Virus record (IMG/VR): IMGVR_UViG_3300007234_000126
Coordinates: 1-21,692 of that record
Source: a virus
Reading direction: 5' to 3' (one strand)
Length of the DNA: 21,692 nt
Shown: piece after piece, positions 19,170-21,692 of the stretch
Layout: the number at the start of each line of letters is the position of its first letter
How positions within the stretch are numbered: the stretch's first letter is position 1
Notes under the pieces: generated by a model
Seen by the model: only the letters and a program-made list of their open reading frames with translations
The model's database searches: none
Told to the model about the DNA's origin: nothing
Translations under genes and position numbers: made by a program

Positions 19170-19308
19170 GGAATTAATGGAAGAGAACGAGCATCTTCGT
19201 AAGCAAATCCGAGCATTAGAAGAACTTGCCATCGACCAAAAAAGCTGTTATAATGATGATGAATTAGAAGAAGAAGCCTGGGAGGATTATCGTGAAGACT
19301 ATCTATGA
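19117..19308 (+). CDS. Small coiled-coil acidic protein
   Basis: The product has about 63 residues from ATG 19117 (ATG 19126 and ATG 19162 are alternative starts). Residues from about 8 to 40 form a coiled coil (LKKMNKELMEENEHLRKQI), followed by an acidic tail (DDELEEEAWEDYREDYL). It overlaps the end of the previous gene by 53 bases and the start of the next by 17. No function is recognised. Confidence 0.6.
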   Translation: MKEMDQNQTIATLKKMNKELMEENEHLRKQIRALEELAIDQKSCYNDDELEEEAWEDYREDYL

Positions 19309-19555
19309 AGAAATTCCTATTAACCTTTTGGAATCAGCAGGATTTCCAATTGGATGGTATGATCTTAACCACGACCAAAAGAGTTTGGTCGAATGGTTTT
19401 TAAATCAAATTGAGTCTCATAAATCAGTTATCTTAGAACTTGAGATGGAAAAGGAAGCTTTAGAGGAATCCTTGGAAGACTTACAATACGAAACAAGTGA
19501 TAAGATTGCCGATCTTGAAAGAGAACTAAGAAAGTGTCGAACAAGAGAACTTTAA
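19292..19555 (+). CDS. Small coiled-coil protein of unknown function
   Basis: The product has 87 residues from GTG 19292, with GGAGG at 19281-19285 correctly spaced. The N-terminal half is globular (PINLLESAGFPIGWYDLNHDQ) and the C-terminal half is coiled coil (ELEMEKEALEESLEDLQYE, DLERELRKCRTREL). It begins within the preceding coiled-coil gene, so the two may form a heteromer. The polymerase gene starts 15 bases after its stop. Confidence 0.7.
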   Translation: MKTIYEEIPINLLESAGFPIGWYDLNHDQKSLVEWFLNQIESHKSVILELEMEKEALEESLEDLQYETSDKIADLERELRKCRTREL

Positions 19556-19569
19556 TTAATGGAGGAAAA

Positions 19570-21692
19570 GTGACCGACCAAATTAAATTTGTAGGGCTTC
19601 ATGCCCATTCTGTTTTCAGCGTGTTTGATGGTTTGGGTTATCCAAACGATCACATTGATTTTGCCATTGAAAATGGTATGGATGCCTTAGCTCTAACTGA
19701 CCACGGCAACATGAATGGGTTGAGTTATCAAGTCCTACATGCTAAAAAACTAAATAAAGAAGGCAAGAGCTTCAAGCCAATCTTTGGTATTGAGGCTTAT
19801 TTCATTGATTCTCTTTCAAAGTGGAAAGAAGATTATGCCGAGATTCAAAAAAATAAAAAGCTAAAAGGAGAAGAAAACAGCGCGGTCGTTGTAGAAGATG
19901 AAGAAGCAACCAAGCGAGAAGAAAAGAATATTCTCAATCGCAGGGCTCACCTTGTTTTATTGGCACAAAATCAGATTGGTCTAAATAATCTATTTACATT
20001 AGTAAGCAAGTCTTACGAACCAGATAACTTTTATCGTTATCCTCGCATTGATTTAGAAATGCTTCGCGAGCATAATGAAGGCATTATTGTTTCGTCTGCT
20101 TGCATGGGTGGTCCTCTATCAAAGGACTATTGGAACAACAGGGAGAAAGGTGATGATTCTATTCAAGAAGCAATGGCGAAAACCATTGGAGACTTTACCT
20201 CTATCTTTGGAGATCGATTTTACGCTGAGTTGCAATGGAACGCCATTCCAGAGCAACACGAAATTAACAAACACATTATTAAAGCCGCTAGGAAGGCCGG
20301 TGTTGAGACTATTTCAACAGCAGATAGCCACTACCCTCGACCAGAGCTTTTCAAAGACAGAGAGCTTTATAAGCAGCTTGGCTGGCTTGGTCAATCAAAG
20401 CCAGACTATGCCGAAGCGAAACTCCCAGAAAACCGAGAAGACCTAAAATATGAACTTTATCCAAAGAACGGCAACCAAATGTGGGAAGCCTACAAGGCTT
20501 ATTCAAAGCTATGTGGTGTAGATTATGATGATGACTTGGTTAAAGAAAGCATTGAGCGGACTTATCATATTGCTCATAATCGCATTGAGTCTTTTTATCC
20601 TGATTCCACTGTTCGTTTGCCTGATTTTGTTGTTCCTGATGGAAGCAGTGAAAACGAAGCCCTACAAAAACTATGTGAAGAGGGATTAAAATGGCGCGGA
20701 TTGGATAATAAGCCAGAGTATTCTCTAAGGTTAAAAGAAGAGCTGGAAGTAATCCAAGATCGCGGATTCTCCAAATACTTTCTAACAATGAAGGCGGTGT
20801 CAGATGAAGCTACCAAAGTTCAACTTGTCGGCGCAGGACGCGGTTCTGCTGCTGGTTCTCTTGTTGCTTATGTTCTTGGTATTACGGGAATTGATCCTAT
20901 TCATTACGGTTTGCTCTTTTCTCGATTCCTTAGAAAAGATGCTACTGATTATCCCGACATCGACTATGATGTTGCCGACCCAATGGAACTCAAGGAGATT
21001 CTAATCCAAAAGTGGGGTAAAGACACAGTAGTTCCTATTTCAAACTACAACACCCTACAACTTCGTTCTCTTATCAAGGACATTTCAAAGTTCTATGGTG
21101 TAGATTTTAGTGAGGTTAATCGTGTAACATCGGCAATGCTTAATGAAGCGACCCCTATCGCAAAGAAAGCTCACGGCATCACTGCTGGTGTTTATGCTCC
21201 AACTTTTGAAGAGGTTAAAGAATACAGTGAATCACTTAAACAATTCCTTACAAAATATCCACACATTGCTCACCACATTGACCAATTACATGGGCAAGTT
21301 CGATCTATCTCTCGTCATGCTGGTGGTGTGGTTATTGCTGATGGTCTGAATAATTACATGCCACTAATTAACTCTGGTGGAATTCAGCAAACACCTTGGT
21401 CTGAAGGACAAAATGTTAGACACCTTGAGCCTCTTGGCTTTATTAAATTTGATATTCTTGGACTCGCAAGCCTCCGAATGTTGGAGGGTGCTATCAGCCA
21501 TATTCTTCGCAGGCACCATGGGGTGGAAAAGCCTACATTCGATGATGTTAAGAGGTGGTATGACGAAAACCTAGATCCTAATTCTCTAAATCTTAATGAC
21601 CAAAAGGTCTACAAGAATGTGTTTCACAAAGGCAAATGGGCTGGTGTTTTCCAATTCACAGAGAAAGGGGCTCAAACTTTCTGTAAGAAAGC
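19570..21692 (+). CDS. dnaE: DNA polymerase III alpha subunit, DnaE-type (partial, runs off window)
   Basis: The first 707 codons are visible from GTG 19570, with GGAGG at 19561-19565. The N-terminal PHP domain has all nine expected metal ligands: H11 and H13 (HAHS), D20, H45 (TDHG), E75 (FGIEAY), H127 (RAHLVLLA), C178 (SSACMGG), D252 and H254 (ADSHY). An intact site predicts built-in 3'-5' proofreading or pyrophosphate cleavage. The polymerase palm has GAGRGSAAGSLVAY (G421-S426 at its core) and PDIDYD with catalytic D463 and D465. SRHAGGVVIA, IKFDILGL and GVFQFTE are later DnaE motifs. A segment of about 35 charged residues (near 84-120) is inserted in the PHP domain. T4-like phages normally use a B-family polymerase instead. 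Confidence 0.95.
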   Translation, partial: MTDQIKFVGLHAHSVFSVFDGLGYPNDHIDFAIENGMDALALTDHGNMNGLSYQVLHAKKLNKEGKSFKPIFGIEAYFIDSLSKWKEDYAEIQKNKKLKGEENSAVVVEDEEATKREEKNILNRRAHLVLLAQNQIGLNNLFTLVSKSYEPDNFYRYPRIDLEMLREHNEGIIVSSACMGGPLSKDYWNNREKGDDSIQEAMAKTIGDFTSIFGDRFYAELQWNAIPEQHEINKHIIKAARKAGVETISTADSHYPRPELFKDRELYKQLGWLGQSKPDYAEAKLPENREDLKYELYPKNGNQMWEAYKAYSKLCGVDYDDDLVKESIERTYHIAHNRIESFYPDSTVRLPDFVVPDGSSENEALQKLCEEGLKWRGLDNKPEYSLRLKEELEVIQDRGFSKYFLTMKAVSDEATKVQLVGAGRGSAAGSLVAYVLGITGIDPIHYGLLFSRFLRKDATDYPDIDYDVADPMELKEILIQKWGKDTVVPISNYNTLQLRSLIKDISKFYGVDFSEVNRVTSAMLNEATPIAKKAHGITAGVYAPTFEEVKEYSESLKQFLTKYPHIAHHIDQLHGQVRSISRHAGGVVIADGLNNYMPLINSGGIQQTPWSEGQNVRHLEPLGFIKFDILGLASLRMLEGAISHILRRHHGVEKPTFDDVKRWYDENLDPNSLNLNDQKVYKNVFHKGKWAGVFQFTEKGAQTFCKK

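Noticed and set aside
20075-21574. Several short + strand frames inside the DnaE gene
   Set aside because: They are out of frame with a continuous polymerase reading frame that contains all expected motifs in order.

Overview
This window looks like part of a large, tailed double-stranded DNA phage genome. Every gene I can support lies on the + strand. Genes are packed with stop/start overlaps of a few bases, and the window carries replication, nucleotide-metabolism and lysis genes plus 12 recognisable tRNA genes. The DNA is AT-rich. Most tRNA anticodons read A- or U-ending codons (AGA, UUA, ACA, GAA, GCA, GGA, probably AUA), as expected if the host uses GC-richer codons. The host is not shown directly. 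A lipoprotein with an Ala/Asp/Glu/Thr/Val tail, a style I associate with Myxococcota/Bradymonadales-type deltaproteobacteria, is only a weak hint.

Layout. 1-7029: replication and recombination. It starts with the 3' part of a probable FtsZ/tubulin-like gene, then a T4 gp32-like ssDNA-binding protein, a UvsX/RecA recombinase, a 50-residue basic protein, a terminator that contains a promoter, a FEN/RNase H-type 5' nuclease, a gp41/DnaB-type helicase and a B12-dependent (class II) ribonucleotide reductase. 7092-8745: an acidic unknown, then a probable lysis pair (a coiled-coil protein with a C-terminal membrane helix, and an M15-type endolysin with a peptidoglycan-binding domain). 8748-9089: a promoter with a 21-base palindrome in its spacer, a probably leaderless small gene and a structured intergenic RNA candidate. 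9090-11194: two HNH proteins, tRNA-Ser, a DUF2493/SLOG protein and thymidine kinase. 11195-13628: a tRNA array in two blocks, with a duplicated promoter/tRNA-Arg/tRNA-Ile unit, broken tRNA pieces, two unknown genes and a third HNH gene. 13629-16040: a ribbon-helix-helix-like gene, unknowns, two tiny membrane proteins, ThyX, a lytic transglycosylase, a lipoprotein and tRNA-Asn. 16052-19555: DUF3310, a histone-H1-like peptide, small unknowns, a GroES-like co-chaperonin and two larger uncharacterised proteins. 19570-21692: the N-terminal 707 codons of a bacterial-type DNA polymerase III alpha subunit (DnaE), running off the window.

How they fit together. The phage combines T4-like SSB, recombinase, 5' nuclease and helicase with a cellular-type C-family polymerase whose PHP domain keeps all nine expected metal ligands. 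RNR, thymidine kinase and ThyX supply dNTPs and dTMP. Several tRNA operons start from near-perfect TTGACA-N17-TANNNT promoters, which implies use of host sigma70-type RNA polymerase. All functional names are read from sequence motifs without database searches.
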